A stretch of 64,000 nt of DNA from Nothopassalora personata (lineage: Eukaryota > Ascomycota > Dothideomycetes > Mycosphaerellales > Mycosphaerellaceae): assembly GCA_033816765.1 (NCBI GenBank), contig CM066295.1, positions 124,001 through 188,000 on the forward strand, read 5' to 3'. Of this stretch, positions 1 through 11,713 are shown piece by piece. Every line of letters begins with the position of its first letter. Positions within the stretch are counted from its first letter, which is position 1. Below the pieces are notes generated by a model that saw only the letters and a list, made by a program, of their open reading frames with translations, was not told the DNA's origin and searched no databases. A program made the position numbers and the translations under genes.

Positions 1-442
1 TACTAAGTAGTAAGCCTATATAGATATCCGTAGGAGATCGCGAGTAACGTTAAATAGGACATTATAGTAATCCTACGTAGGTAGTCGAGACATCGTAATA
101 TCGTAACTTAGCCGTCGCTAGTAGGATATACGCTTATACTACCTAAGCGGCGCTATAGACGGCCTTATTCGGGTAACTATTATCGTAATAGGTTATCCCT
201 CTTTTTACCCTCTCTTTATAAAGTATAAAGTAAGGCCGGCTACAATATTACGACGTTCTTCTATAAGCGTGACTTATTCTAGAGTTTCTTCGGACGTTAC
301 GACTTAGTAGAAGGCGTCTTTTAGCGTATCCGGAAGATCTAAACACCCTAGTAATAGATATAGACCTAGACTCCTACGATAACTATAAAAGTCTTACTAA
401 GGATCTTAAGAAACTTAATCGCCTACTTCGTAAAGAGTAGAT
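1..442 (+). pseudogene. RIP-damaged reading frame, left part (unrecognised)
   Basis: From about 260 onward one plus-strand frame can be followed into a Lys/Leu-rich helical stretch that reaches 442. The frame continues after the chromovirus A insertion: joining 442 to 7611 (one TAGAT copy removed) gives an uninterrupted coiled-coil-like frame whose stops are RIP-type. I do not recognise a family. It could be a host gene or the gag of another old element. Nothing supportable is visible in 1-250. Confidence 0.35.
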
Positions 443-819
443 TATTAGGTTTAGTTAAACCTATAATCTTACTAAGTTAACTAATAAGTTAGGTAACCTT
501 CGTTCGATCGAGATTTGTTCTCGTCGAGTAGGAGTAAGAGGGAGAGCAATATAAAGTAGTAGCGAGGTAGCGGTTAGGTAAGGTTATATTCTAAATAGTA
601 AGATTAAATAGTAAGTTAAACGCTTCTAAACCATAAGGGCTTTTAGCGTTCCTAAATATAAAGGAGACATTACTAGTCTTAGCCTTAATCGCTCGATTAC
701 TAATAAGCGAGTAATCTCGAATTACTAAGTCGCTAGTAAGCGAGTAATCTTATACGGTACACGTAATCTCTATAGCTAATAGTTAGGCGTGCCGTCGTAG
801 CTTAAACCGAACCGTAACA
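443..819 (-). repeat. 3' LTR of copy A
   Basis: It matches 7196-7605 over most of its length, with scattered C/T and G/A differences and a roughly 30-bp length difference in a short repeated block (around 7487-7520). The inner boundary ends GTAACA, matching the start TGTTAC of the intact chromovirus LTR on the other strand. The outer boundary abuts the TAGAT repeat. Confidence 0.85.
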
Positions 820-897
820 CTATCTCCCTTCTAGCCTAGCTTCGTCTCGAAGCTTATATAAGATAATATAATGTCTAATCTTTATAGGCTATAAACG

Positions 898-1410
898 ATG
901 TCTTCTTCTTCTTCTAAAAACCGTCTCCGGCTCGCTAAGGAAATTAACGAATACGGTCGTCTGGTAGATCTCGCGTATAACTATTGTTTCTTTAACGGGT
1001 TGTCCTATGTCGCTATAGAAGGCAATTTTTAGCTTTAGTGTTTAGAGTGTGTTCGTCGCGGGCGTAAGTATATAAACCTATCCTAGGAGTCTCTTAATAA
1101 GACCCGGGAGGAATACCGGAAAAAGGTCGAAAAGGATAAGGAGGAGCTTACGGAGGTCCTAGTACGGTTAATACGGGATAAGGTAATACTTCGCTAAGCG
1201 GAGGAGCGCGCGCGTAAGAAGGCGTAGTATCTAGAGGCCGAAATAGAGGCTTCTAGAGAGATTAAGGACGTCAATTGTCCTACTACCTATACGACTATTA
1301 GCCTTTCTCCTACTATATAGTCCTCGATCGACTTTATTAATAACGCGATCGATTTTTCTATTCCTTCTAGTTCTACTAGGTAGCCCGTTATAGGTATTGT
1401 TTCTTTTTAA
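898..1410 (+). pseudogene. RIP relic of antisense Zn2Cys6/coiled-coil ORF (copy A)
   Basis: Starting at the ATG at 898, 79 bp inside the 3' LTR, the plus strand reads Ser-rich N-terminus, cysteine cluster, Lys/Glu/Arg-rich coiled coil, then a Ser/Pro tail. The cluster (about 985-1070) keeps the spacing C-X2-C-X6-C-X10-C-X2-C-X6-C, with first, third and sixth Cys changed to Tyr. Stops inside the frame are TAG/TAA at expected Gln or Trp codons. The sequence is closest to the open frame at 12876-13448 (shared GRKC-like and AEERA-KKA-like blocks). It lies opposite to gag/pol of its host element. The original protein would have been about 170 residues. Confidence 0.75.
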
Positions 1411-4400
1411 ATTCTCGGATTTTTTGTTAATAGTTTCGTAGGTTTTCGTCTAGTTCCTAGGTATTTTCTAATTTGTCTCATCCCTTCCATTTAATAAGGT
1501 ATCGCTAACCCTTCCTATCTAGGATCTTTTCGACTTCGAATTCGTTTTCTACTTCCGGCTTAAAATAGAAGCTTTCCTAGTAAGGTGTTTCGGCGTACGC
1601 GGGTTCTAATAGTAAAATATAGAACACTAGGTGAATCTTTACATCCTTTAGTAGCCGTAGTCGGTAGTTAACGGGTCCTCGTACTTCTTTAACGAGAAAT
1701 AGCCCGACTTTTACCTAATCTAGTTTCTTAGTCTTTCTTCTTATTTTAAGGTTCTTTATAAGGAGATAGACCTTATTTCCCTTCTTAAGCTAAGGTGCCA
1801 TTTGTTGTTTCTTATCGTATAGTGTCGCAATTTTATCTTAGTTACTCTTAACTCTCCGTATTAAGTTTTTGTAGATAGTTTTTATTGCTTTAGTAGTTAC
1901 GATTGCCCTTTTAGCTTATAGATATAATCCTTCTTCGCTAAATAGGTTCGGATGCTTACCGTAGTTTACGAAGAAAGGTGTTTCGTCCGTTATCTTAGAC
2001 TTATGGTTGTTTAGTGCTAATTGTAGTATAGGTAGGAGCGTAACCTAATTGTCCTATACATAGTTAATATAGTGTCGTAGATATTGTTCTAGAGTTTAAT
2101 TTATTCTTTCCGTTTACCTATTAGTTTATAGATAGTAGGTAGTAGATAGCTTATGTTTAATTCCGATTGTGGAAACTAAGGTTTTCTAGTAATTAGATGT
2201 AAATAACTTGTCTCTATCTATAATAAAGACCCTTAGGAATCTATAGTATCGTACGAGTTAATCGAGTACGAGGTGTCCGAGTTGCTCTACATTGTACGTT
2301 TTAGATGTAGGAATAAAGTATATGTGTTTTATAAGGCGGTCTACTATAACTAATATTATGTTATATTATTGTCCTATAGTTTAATCCTAAGATGTTAGTA
2401 ACTTAGTAATAAAGTCTATCGTAACTTCGTCCTATAGGTTCGTTAGCGGTGTCCGGAATTGTATCTTACCGTACTTTACGTGTCTTACGGCTTTGTTTTT
2501 CTAATAGTGTTCGTATCGTTTAATGTATTGTAGTACTTTCTATCGTAACTATAGGAATGCGAAGCTCCTTTAAATAAGTTCTACTATCTTAGATGTTCCG
2601 GGGTGCCCGTAGGTTAGTCCGTCGTAATGTTATCGTATATATTCTTCTTCTTAGTCCTTCGGTACCTAGTATTTCCCTTATGCTATTAGGAATTGTTCCT
2701 CTATGTCTTAAAGAACACGCACTATATTATTAAACTCCTTTATATTAGTACTAAGGCTTCTATTAGGATTCGCCTTTAGTATTTATTATTGTACTAGTTC
2801 TTTTCCTTCTATGTAGTCGCTTCTTCGGCTTAGTACGTCGGCCCTACTATTGTCTTTACCGGGTATATAGCGGATTTCGAACTTATACTAACCGAGTAGT
2901 TCCGACTAGCGGTACTGTCTTCTCGTTAGCTATTTAGTCGTAGTAAAGTAAGTGAGATTCTTATAATTAGAAAGAATCGTTAACTTAGACACTCCTTCCG
3001 TATATATCCTCTAGTACTATATTATAGCGACAATAGTAAGAAGTTCCTTATTATAGATATTGTAGTTTTGTTCCGCGGGTAATAGTTTCCTTAAGTAGTA
3101 GGCTACTAGGTGTCGTTTCCTATTATGCTCCTACGTAAGGTATACTCCGATAGCTATATCCGATACGTCCGTTTCGATTTAGACCTCCTTCGTACCGTTA
3201 AATAATTAAAGCGTTAGTGCTAAGGCGCATTGTTTCTTTAGTCGTTCGAATGCTAGTCGTTATACGCTACCCTATGTCTATTTAACATCCTTCTTCGTAA
3301 GCATCGTTATAGGTATCGACGTTTTTAAATAGTTCTTAATAAATTTCCGGTTATAGTTAGCTAGGCTAAGGAACGACTATACGTCCTTAACGCATGTTAG
3401 CTCTAGCTATTCTCTAATAGACTATGTCTTAGCTAGGTCGATCTAGATTCCAGTCGTACTAATAATAAATCCTAAGAATTTAACTTCTTTCTTATAGAAT
3501 TCGTATTTCTTTAGTACCGTCCGAAAACCTATTTTAGATAGTCGTTCGAGTACGTCTTAGACCTACTATATGTATTACTAAAGTGTCCCTCTTATATAGA
3601 TAAGGATATCGTCGACGTAGGTAATAACATACACGTCTAATAGGTCTCTTAGTATCTTATTAATTAGGTCTTAGAATGCGGCTAGTGCATTAGTTAATCT
3701 AAAGGGCATAACTAAGAACTCGTATAGTCCGTATCGAGTCCTAAATGCGGTTTTTCATTCTTCTTCTTCCGCTATACGGATAGTGTAGAAAGCGTCTTAT
3801 AAGTCGATCTTCGTAAACTAGTCTAATCCGGTTAGTCTATCCTATACTTCTTCGATGTCCGGTAGCGAATATCGGTCCTTAATAGTAATCTCGTTTAACT
3901 TCCGGTAGTCTTATACGAGTCGTAGTTTCCCGTTTACTTTTAGAATAAACATATATAGAGATACTACGCTTAAGGTTAATCTTCGTATTTGTCCTTTTAC
4001 TAGGTTCTCCTTTAGCTATTCTCGTAGGGTTATTAGCTCTTTTTCGGACATTTAGTATAGGGGTCCCTATAGAGGCTCTTTCCCTAGCTAAATGTTTATT
4101 TTATAATCCTATAGTTAGTGTTTAGGTAAGGCATCTTCGTCCTTTCCCTCTTTAAAGAGCCTTCTCTACTTAAAGTACTCCTTAGGGATGGTTAACTCCG
4201 AAATGTTAGTATCCTTCGATAGTACGTTAGGTCTATTAATTCTAGTAACTTCGTAACCCGGCGGCCCTACGCTAGTGTCTATCCCGGTTAAAGGTAGTTC
4301 TTCTATCCTTCTAGTCGGCGTAAGCTCTATTCGGTTAAGCTATCTCTTTACCTTATCTACTAGCGAACGCTACCGCTACGTAGGATTAATATCGATAACG

Positions 4401-4930
4401 CAATCGCATTACTCGAATGTAAGTACTCCTCTTCTCTAGTCGATAGCTAGATTATGCTTTCTTAACTAAGGTATACCTAGTACGATCTTATAACTAGCTA
4501 TATTAGTAACATCTAAGACAATTTCCTCGTAGTACCGTTAGATTACTAGTAGTAACGGTATCGTCTCTCGTTCTACGCTAGGTAAGGATAATCCGTCTAC
4601 CGCGATCAATTTATATCCTTCGTTCTTATATTAGGTTACGATCTCTTTAGTCCTAATAAATGCTTCGGAGGTAAAATTCCCGCTCGCTCCGGAGTTAATT
4701 ATAACCTTAGTCCTATAACCGTTAACGATTGCTTATGTTCGGAAGACTACTATCGATGCTTAAGCTTATTATATATTATACAACTCCTTTTAGTCGCTTA
4801 TTCCTAAGGAGTCGATCCTTTTCCCTATTTGTATATAGAACGTCGTACTTCGTGTCTCGAGGCCTCCGCTTAAACCTAGCGCGAGCCTCTCTATATCTAT
4901 ACCTATCTTCGGTAACGTTCCTAGATCTTC
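1395..4930 (-). pseudogene. Degraded pol of copy A
   Basis: Minus-strand relic of a Gag-Pol polyprotein. Chromodomain residues resembling the ENEFEVEKIL block of the intact copy are readable near 1500-1545. The RT catalytic motif YVDDILIY is still intact near 3590-3625. The protease active site near 4685-4700 reads NSGASG, so the catalytic Asp is now Asn, as expected from a RIP G-to-A change. Integrase and RNase H lie between chromodomain and RT. Many in-frame TAG/TAA codons make it non-coding. The small plus-strand frame at 4729-4941 is a shadow. Confidence 0.85.
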
Positions 4931-7185
4931 TACATTTCTAAGTAGAGTACGCGTACGTGTTACACTACGTTACGTAATTTATTCGATATAAATGTTCCTA
5001 ACGGTATAAGATATCCGGTACCTATTATTTAGCTTCCTATCGGTAGTCGTTCTATAATAGCGGTTACTAGGTTTTTAGTCGTCTCTATAAGTAGGTATCC
5101 CTAGGCTATACCTCGTAGGGTATCGAGTGTTTTATCGAACTTAATAGAGTATAGCATTCGTCGTCCGCTTATTTTAGGTAGGAATTCTTCGTGCCTTCTT
5201 TATAGGTATACGATTATAGCATATAGTTTCTTAGGTGTATCGATCGTAAAGGTTAGTTATTCGTTATCGTCGTTAGTGTCGCTCTCTTCTCCTTTAGAAG
5301 AATCCTCTTCGCTTAATTCTTCTAGATCCTAGTTTTCTTCGATAGTATTTAGCCTAGTAGTTTCTTAACTTTCTTCCTATGGTTCCGGTAACTATAATCT
5401 ATTCTATCCTAGGTCCTAGTTCTCTTTATCGCTTCTATCGCTATTGAAGTAGGATTTATCGATGTCTACTTCTCGGAGCGTAGCGTTCTACCTATATGTC
5501 GCTCCTAGGGTTCCTTATAGTTACTATAGGAAATACCCTACGCCTTCCTTAGCGGAGTAGTAGGTTTAGCACGAGTCTTAGTAACAGAAACGCTAATAAA
5601 GGGCTCCGTAACTATTTCGAGTATCTCGTTCGATCTCGTAGTCGACTCTTCTTACTATTATACTAAGTTCTCGTTTTTCCTATTAGTATAATTCTCTAAG
5701 CCTATCGAGTTGTACTACAATATGCATACATCTAGAGGCGAGTTCCCCGTAGGTAATCTAGAGGAAGTGTTCTAGTACCTTATTTTTCGTTACTAGTAGT
5801 AGTTTACTAACCCTTTCGGTTGCCTTTTAAAGTTAGTCTCGTAATAACGAGAGGCATTCCTAGGGGTTATTCGTAAGTACCTCGTTCGTCTCGATGTCCG
5901 AGAGGTCTTATTCTAGCTTTTCTAGGATTTCTCGTTTTACTTATTCGACCGTTTTAATTTCTATAGTTTCGGTCGTCCGGTAACTTCCCGAGGTGTCCTT
6001 TATCTAGATCGTATTAAATTGGCATGTTCCTTTAAACTGTTATAGTCGGTTCTATAACCTAAATAGTATAGTTTCTATTAGTTGCCCGTAGTATCCTCCT
6101 CGTCCTTATAAGGGGTCTAGGAGAGGTATATTACTTCCGTTACTAGCTCTCTCCTCAACTCCTCGAGTATAGTCGGTAACTCCTAGTAGTCTAACACTAC
6201 TCTCGAGTTTACTAGTTCTTCGTTACATTATGTTAAACTACTTACGGCGTACTATATTTTTCTTACCGTAGTAGACCCTTACTATGTAGCCTTCTTTACT
6301 ACAATTATAGTAAGTAAAGCTTCCTTTCAAACTCTTAGGCCCTTTCTTACCCCTATTCTTACTTCCGATCTTACGACCTTTCTCGGTAACGTCGAGTTCT
6401 ATAGGCTATAGTCTATAGTATAGCTTATAGTTAGACTTATTATTATTAAAGTTGTTATAGTCCCTATTACGATTGTCGTAGCCTAGTATAAATCCGGCCT
6501 TTCCGGATACTTTAGAGTCGTATCGTCGTTCTACAGCTCTCTCGTAGAGCTTGTCGTTAAGATTAATCGTAACTCTAATAAGGTTACCTAAGTTATCGAT
6601 TCTTCGACTATCCCGTATTAACTCGTCTTTAACGTTCTCCTTTAAGCTACGCCGGTACATAACTTATAAGGCCTCGTCGTCCTAATCGGAAAGTTAAGCG
6701 TATTCCTAGAATTTAGTAGTATACTCGGCGGTAGATATCTTCTAGGTTAAGTGTTATATAATACGAACGGTAGTAGTAACCTCATTAGAGACTCTAAAGA
6801 CGCTCTTTATAGCATTCTTAAGATGGTTATAAGACGTAAAGATTCCGTTAGCGTTATCGGTACCGTTACTATCTAAGTAGGTTCTTAGGAAGGGTTTAAC
6901 CTAATACTATACTCGTCCTCTTAAGAAGGTAGTAGTAAAGATAGGCTTAAGGTTCTTAGCTATAGAGTTAAATAAGAAGTACGTATCTATCTAAGTAACC
7001 TAAGTGTTAAACTTGTCTCGATCGCTATAGTAGAACTCTAGCTTACTAACCTTAAAGGATTCATTACCTATATAAGTAGCTAGGGCATTAATAGCATCGT
7101 TCGCGGTCCGTAGTCGGGTACCTCTATCTACTTTACTCGGGGCGGGTGTTCCCCTAGTACTCTATCGATCTCCTATTCTAGAGGG
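4931..7185 (-). pseudogene. Degraded gag of copy A
   Basis: Minus-strand relic of the capsid/nucleocapsid gene. The open stretch 6406-6660 aligns closely with residues 173-256 of the intact Gag at 50555-52849 (shared KDEL, DDLG-like and ERRYDSKVSG blocks). A zinc knuckle is still visible near 6260-6315, but with Cys and His replaced by Tyr. The C-terminal half is acidic in the intact copy; here it is too mutated to follow. Confidence 0.8.
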
Positions 7186-7195
7186 CGTTTAAAGC
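7181..7195 (-). promoter_or_regulatory. Primer-binding site of copy A (putative self-priming)
   Basis: The segment directly inside the 5' LTR. On the minus strand it contains TTAAACGC, complementary to GCGTTTAA in this element's own LTR (near 7366-7373). This is the RIP-altered counterpart of the pairing seen in the intact chromovirus. It does not start with TGG, as a tRNA-primed site would. Confidence 0.5.
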
Positions 7196-7605
7196 TATAA
7201 GGTTTAGTTAAACCTATAATCTTACTAAGTTAACTAACAAGTTAGGTAACCTTCGTTCGATCGAGATTTGTTCTCGTCGAGTAGGAGTAAGAGGGAGAGT
7301 AATATAAAGTAGTAGCGAGGCAGCGGTTAGGTGAGGTTATATTCTAAATAGTAAGATTAAATAGTAAGTTAAACGCTTCTAAACCATAAGGGTTTTTAGC
7401 GTTCCTAAATATAAAGAAGACATTACTAGTCTTAGCCTTAATCGCTCGATTACTAATAAGCGAGTAATCTCGAATTACTAAGTCGCTAATAAGCGAGTAA
7501 TCTCAAATTACTAAGTCGCTAGTAAGCGAGTAATCTTATGCGGTGTACGTAATCTCTATAGCTAATAGTTAGGCGTGCCGTCGTAGCTTAAACCGAACCG
7601 TAATA
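7196..7605 (-). repeat. 5' LTR of copy A
   Basis: Partner of 443-819. The right end reads GTAATA, a RIP variant of GTAACA, and is followed by the target duplication TAGAT. A short block with the motif TAAGCGAGTAATC occurs three times here and twice in the other LTR. Confidence 0.85.
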
Positions 7606-7610
7606 TAGAT

Positions 7611-8223
7611 GTCCCGCGCTTAGCTTTAGAGTAAGGTCGATTCAGTATCGTCGACTAAAGAGGAAGTAGATTAACTCCGGAAAGAGTATAAATTGCTTCG
7701 CGAGTAGTTAAATTAGACTTTATTCGGTATATTAGCCTAAACCGTAGATAATTTAGCTAAGGATATATTTAACTAATAAGACTCCTAGGCCGAGTTATAG
7801 GAGAAATAGTAGGCGATTAGCTATCTTAAACAGTAATATATAAGGAAGGATCTTAAGGTAAAGGAGGTAATAGCCGCTATAACCGAGCTATCTACTAGTA
7901 ATACGAAGTTATATAGCGATCTTACGTCGCTACACCGGGAGTATAATAACCTTCGTATAAAGTACTAAGCGGTTTCTAAGGAGAGAGACATAATACTATT
8001 ATAACATTAACGATATATAGAAGAGATATAGTAACGTTATAAAGAGTAGATTATAGTACCGAGGGAGCCCTAAGCTTTAACATTCGCTTCTCTTTAGGAC
8101 ATATATAATCTCCTAGTATAGCGTAAAAGCTAAATAGAACTGCTTTAGCCTTTAGGACTGTATTAAGTTATCTTAGTTATTTAGATAATGCCCGACGGCG
8201 AGCTATCTAAGCCTATATACTCG
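7611..8223 (+). pseudogene. RIP-damaged coiled-coil protein relic, continued
   Basis: This continues the frame of 1-442. Translated with RIP stops read through, it gives about 200 residues dominated by Glu, Lys, Leu, Arg and Gln in heptad-like spacing, so a long coiled coil is likely. All internal stops are TAG or TAA. The frame is broken at 8223 by the SINE-like insertion; sequence of the same style resumes at 9006. I cannot assign a family. Possibilities are a structural host gene or the gag of an undetermined element. Confidence 0.4.
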
Positions 8224-8990
8224 TCGTCCTATAGAGAGCGCCTTCACGCGGCGGACGACGTAAGTATCTTCGTCACGACGAAGAGAAACTAAGACTCTCT
8301 CTCTCGAAAAATACAAGCCTACTCGACTCGAAACAAGAAAAGACAGGTCGGACGAACCGAACGAACGAGATACGCTCAAAATCTACAAACAAGAACTCCG
8401 GAACTGCGAGAAGGGAAAGCGACGTACATAGCGTACACGTCGCTCGAACAACGAAGGCGCTGTCTACCTGTCGTCCCGGCAAACCACGTAAACTGCCGGC
8501 TGGAACCAAGAGAGGCGTTTAGGGGCGCAAACCACGTATACTGCACGGCTGGAACCAAGAGAGGCCGAGGGGGGGACGACAGCGAGGCCACTGCGACCGA
8601 GGAGCTACACTCGAGACCGGAGAACGCGACTGGATTTGAAACAGAGGCAACGGGTGTTTCTTGGGATTTTGCTCGGTGCGTACGGGTACGGCCGGCTTGG
8701 CTTTTTAAAACAAGAACGAGACACGGGCGCAAAACTTGTCTCGCCCGGGGCAAGGCGACAAACCGCAATTCTCGACAAGACACGACTACCGGGTACGCGC
8801 GTACTACGCCGCAATATATTCGATTTACGGTTCGAATAGCGAGCGTTGCTCGCATCTTTTAAGGAGTTTTTACGTCCGGGGTACGACGGGGCTTTTCTCC
8901 TTCTCTCAAATTTTGGTCTCGTTCTCGAGACCCGTGTTGCATAGTCTTTGACTCAAATAGCACGTTAATGGAATAATCAATCAATCAATC
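8224..8990 (+). mobile_element. SINE-like non-LTR element, copy 1
   Basis: An unmutated 767-bp block that recurs almost identically at 59717-60481. It is flanked by a 15-bp target duplication (AAGCCTATATACTCG, 8209-8223 and 8991-9005). It ends in a short ATCA repeat tail, typical of non-LTR retroposition. No long protein is supportable; the short frames across it in several phases conflict. It has an internal near-duplicate of about 38 bp (8479-8516 and 8526-8564) and a GGTTCGAAT motif at 8829-8837 resembling an RNA polymerase III B box. It could be a tRNA-derived SINE or a 5'-truncated LINE. Confidence 0.75.
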
Positions 8991-9005
8991 AAGCCTATAT
9001 ACTCG

Positions 9006-11713
9006 GTAAAATATTTAAATAAATAGGACGTTACCTACTAGTAGATAGTCGACTACGGACTTTACTAGTTAGAGAATCTAGAAAAATACTTCTATTTAGT
9101 TAGTATATAGTAAATAAGACTCGAAGACATAACCGTACTAACTCCTATAAGACTCCGTAACGAGTAGAGCGTACGCCGATATCTTATAATATTTCCGCGC
9201 CGCGAACGTAATTAGATCTAGCTACCCGTAAGTAGGCTCCTAATGCCGAATATACGGAAGCGCGCGAGGGGTTTAGACGATAAGCCTATAGGCGTTAAGA
9301 TAGTTAAGAATCGCTAGGGCAAACCGATCGCTATAGCTAAATAGCTAGCTATAGTACTATAGTCTCTAGTTCGAGCCGATATAGATAGTATGTTAGAAAT
9401 TCTATAATACTAAATATAGCACTAGGGAATTATAGAAATAGCGGTAAAGGCTTATAGCGTTCGTCCGTAATAGGAGTTATATTCTAATTTGTACTAACCG
9501 AGTATCCTAGCGGAAACTAGAAATCGTCTAGTCGAATAACTAAATAATTGTAGAAGCTTAATAGCAATATAGCTTATGTCTACGTCGTAAGGTAATCCCT
9601 TCCCCCGATCTTAGTTTAAGTTAGTAAGTAATTAGTTATTACCCTAAATTCTACTAGTATACTCGAGGATAAAATAATCTTCGGGCGTAGATAGATACTA
9701 TATATCTTCGCTACGGATAGGCTCTATATAGTTTATATAGGTTACCTAAGATAAGAACTACATTAGAGCTAATTAGGAAAAGCATTAATATTAATTTAGT
9801 ACATAAATTCTACTCGTCTATCTAATCTAAGTATACGTAATACGATTCCGCGAAGTGCGATAAAAGAAGGGCTTTTTCCTTTCCTCCCTCCTCGATAGGG
9901 ATGTCTACGTTATAGAAGGGGTAACTATCTAGCTCCTCGATAGCGGCGTTACTTATAGAGACGGACTTAAGTAGCTTAGAGTAGTAATTAGTATAGGTGT
10001 CGCGGCATCCCTTCGAGAGGCTATAGAATGTATCGTTAGAGTTTCGTTTAATAGCCGAAAAGAATGCACTAGCGATCCTATAAACGATAGAGGCGTTATT
10101 ACTAACAATAACATAGTAAATGCCGGGAGTAGAGTACGGAGGTCTCTACGACGCTATAGTAGCTCGAATAGGTTAAGGGTATATAGTTATAGCTAACAGT
10201 TGGAGTAGACATTAGAATATGCTCTTATCTTTATAATAGGCGGAGTATAAGGCCTCGGGCTATAGATAAGTATCGGTAGAGCGAGTACGTTATTAGCCGG
10301 TAGCTTATACTAATATAGAATCGGACTTATCGGTTTATACTATCTAATATTAGTCTATAGTAGTAACACTTAAATATTATCGTTATCGTTACTCGTACTA
10401 GAAAGCATCTCTCTCGTATCATTAACTATAGCGCCGTATATAGTAGCTTCGTAAATTTCGGCATCTTTGTTACCTTCCGCTTCCGTATGAATATATTAGG
10501 TATACTTTACGTCTACGTTCGGGATAGCCTATAACATACGGATTAGCTTCTAGCGTCGTAAATAAGCTTAGGTAGAAATACTAATATAGAAATTAATAGA
10601 CTAATTATTATCCTTAACCGATAGGAATGCTTCCTAATTCTAGTTATACTAGAATAAAATAGTAACTCGCCTATTTTAGTTCGGGTTATAGAGAAATAGC
10701 CTCGAAAGTTTATACGCCTTATAATATAGCGTCTTAGTATAGTCGCCTTTAGTTTTACTAAAGTTGTTTTAATAAAAAGTACGCTTAAATATAGGTATTA
10801 GTGTAATATAGGAACTAGATTCCGTTACTCTATATTAGCGTCCCTATTTAACGTAAAATCTATTATATGTAAGTAGTTAGACTATACCGCAAATAGGTCC
10901 GGTATACTCGAACTTAAGGGGAGCTAACTAGCTATCTATACACGGCGGCTATATAGCTATATTAGTACGGCGTCTAAGTATATATATAACCAATTAATAC
11001 TATACTAGATCCCCGAGCCCTATAAGTCTAAAATCGGAAATTAGTATCTCTAATAGATAGCGGTACGCTATTAGCCGTCGCTTCTACCGTAAATAACATA
11101 AAACAAAAATTATCTAATAGCTATATAGAAGTAACTATATACGTCAGAGAATTTTACGCTACGTACGTCGGGGGCTTCTTTACTATTCTTATCGGATAGT
11201 AGATCGCTACGTCTACGCTCTTATTACGCTATCGCTCCGCTTCTCTAGTTCGTAAGTACGTATAGTAAATGCTTATTATTAAGCGACTTAATAGGTCCGG
11301 TAATATTACTATCGGGTTAGTGTTAGTAGTTGCCTCGCTACTAGCTACTAATGTTATTATATCTTATTACCGTATAGCTAACCGAGCTTAGCTAAGCGCT
11401 AGGCTTACTTAGCTATCGTTAGTTAACCTTATACCGCTTTCTCTAGGCGGACGTATAAGTTTCCTAGCGGACTCCGTCTTAGGTATTCCGCTATAGTACT
11501 ACGGCGCTATATATTAGTAGCTAGGCCGAGTATACGTAACTAAAGCCGCTACGTATCTACTCTTATAGCTTACGGTACGAGTATAGAGGCTAAGAATACT
11601 AGACATTACCGTAAGTTACGCGAGTAGCCCGATTTCGAATGTACGAGCTTACTATTCCTAATCTTTAAGCTTTTTACCGTACTAGGGACGATTACGTTTA
11701 CGTTAGCTTTATA
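9006..11713. other. RIP-mutated sequence without a recognisable gene
   Basis: Continues the old locus after the SINE-like insertion. Short plus-strand runs in one or another frame look peptide-like (charged and aliphatic stretches), and the right end may hold the N-terminal membrane part of the ferric reductase relic that follows. I could not follow one frame or recognise a domain. No RNA gene or repeat boundary was seen. Confidence 0.4.

Larger units (their letters stand above)
443..7605 (-). mobile_element. Degraded Ty3/Gypsy chromovirus, copy A
   Basis: This is a complete but RIP-dead LTR retrotransposon lying on the minus strand. It is bounded by the 5-bp direct repeat TAGAT (438-442 and 7606-7610) and carries LTR-like ends at 443-819 and 7196-7605. 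On the minus strand the order is 5' LTR, gag, protease, RT, RNase H, integrase, chromodomain, 3' LTR. Protein motifs match the intact chromovirus at 49992-57396, for example the gag stretch at 6406-6660. A plus-strand zinc-cluster relic sits between pol and the 3' LTR, as in the intact element. No gene is functional. Confidence 0.9.

Noticed and set aside
4729..4941. 70-codon plus-strand frame in chromovirus A
   Set aside because: Lies opposite the gag-pol junction relic, Ser/Leu/Tyr-rich without motif.
8376..8855. Overlapping open frames of 67-159 codons in the SINE-like element, both strands
   Set aside because: Several frames are open at once because the block is GC-richer and RIP-free; they overlap each other, have no domain and differ between the copies through a one-base indel.
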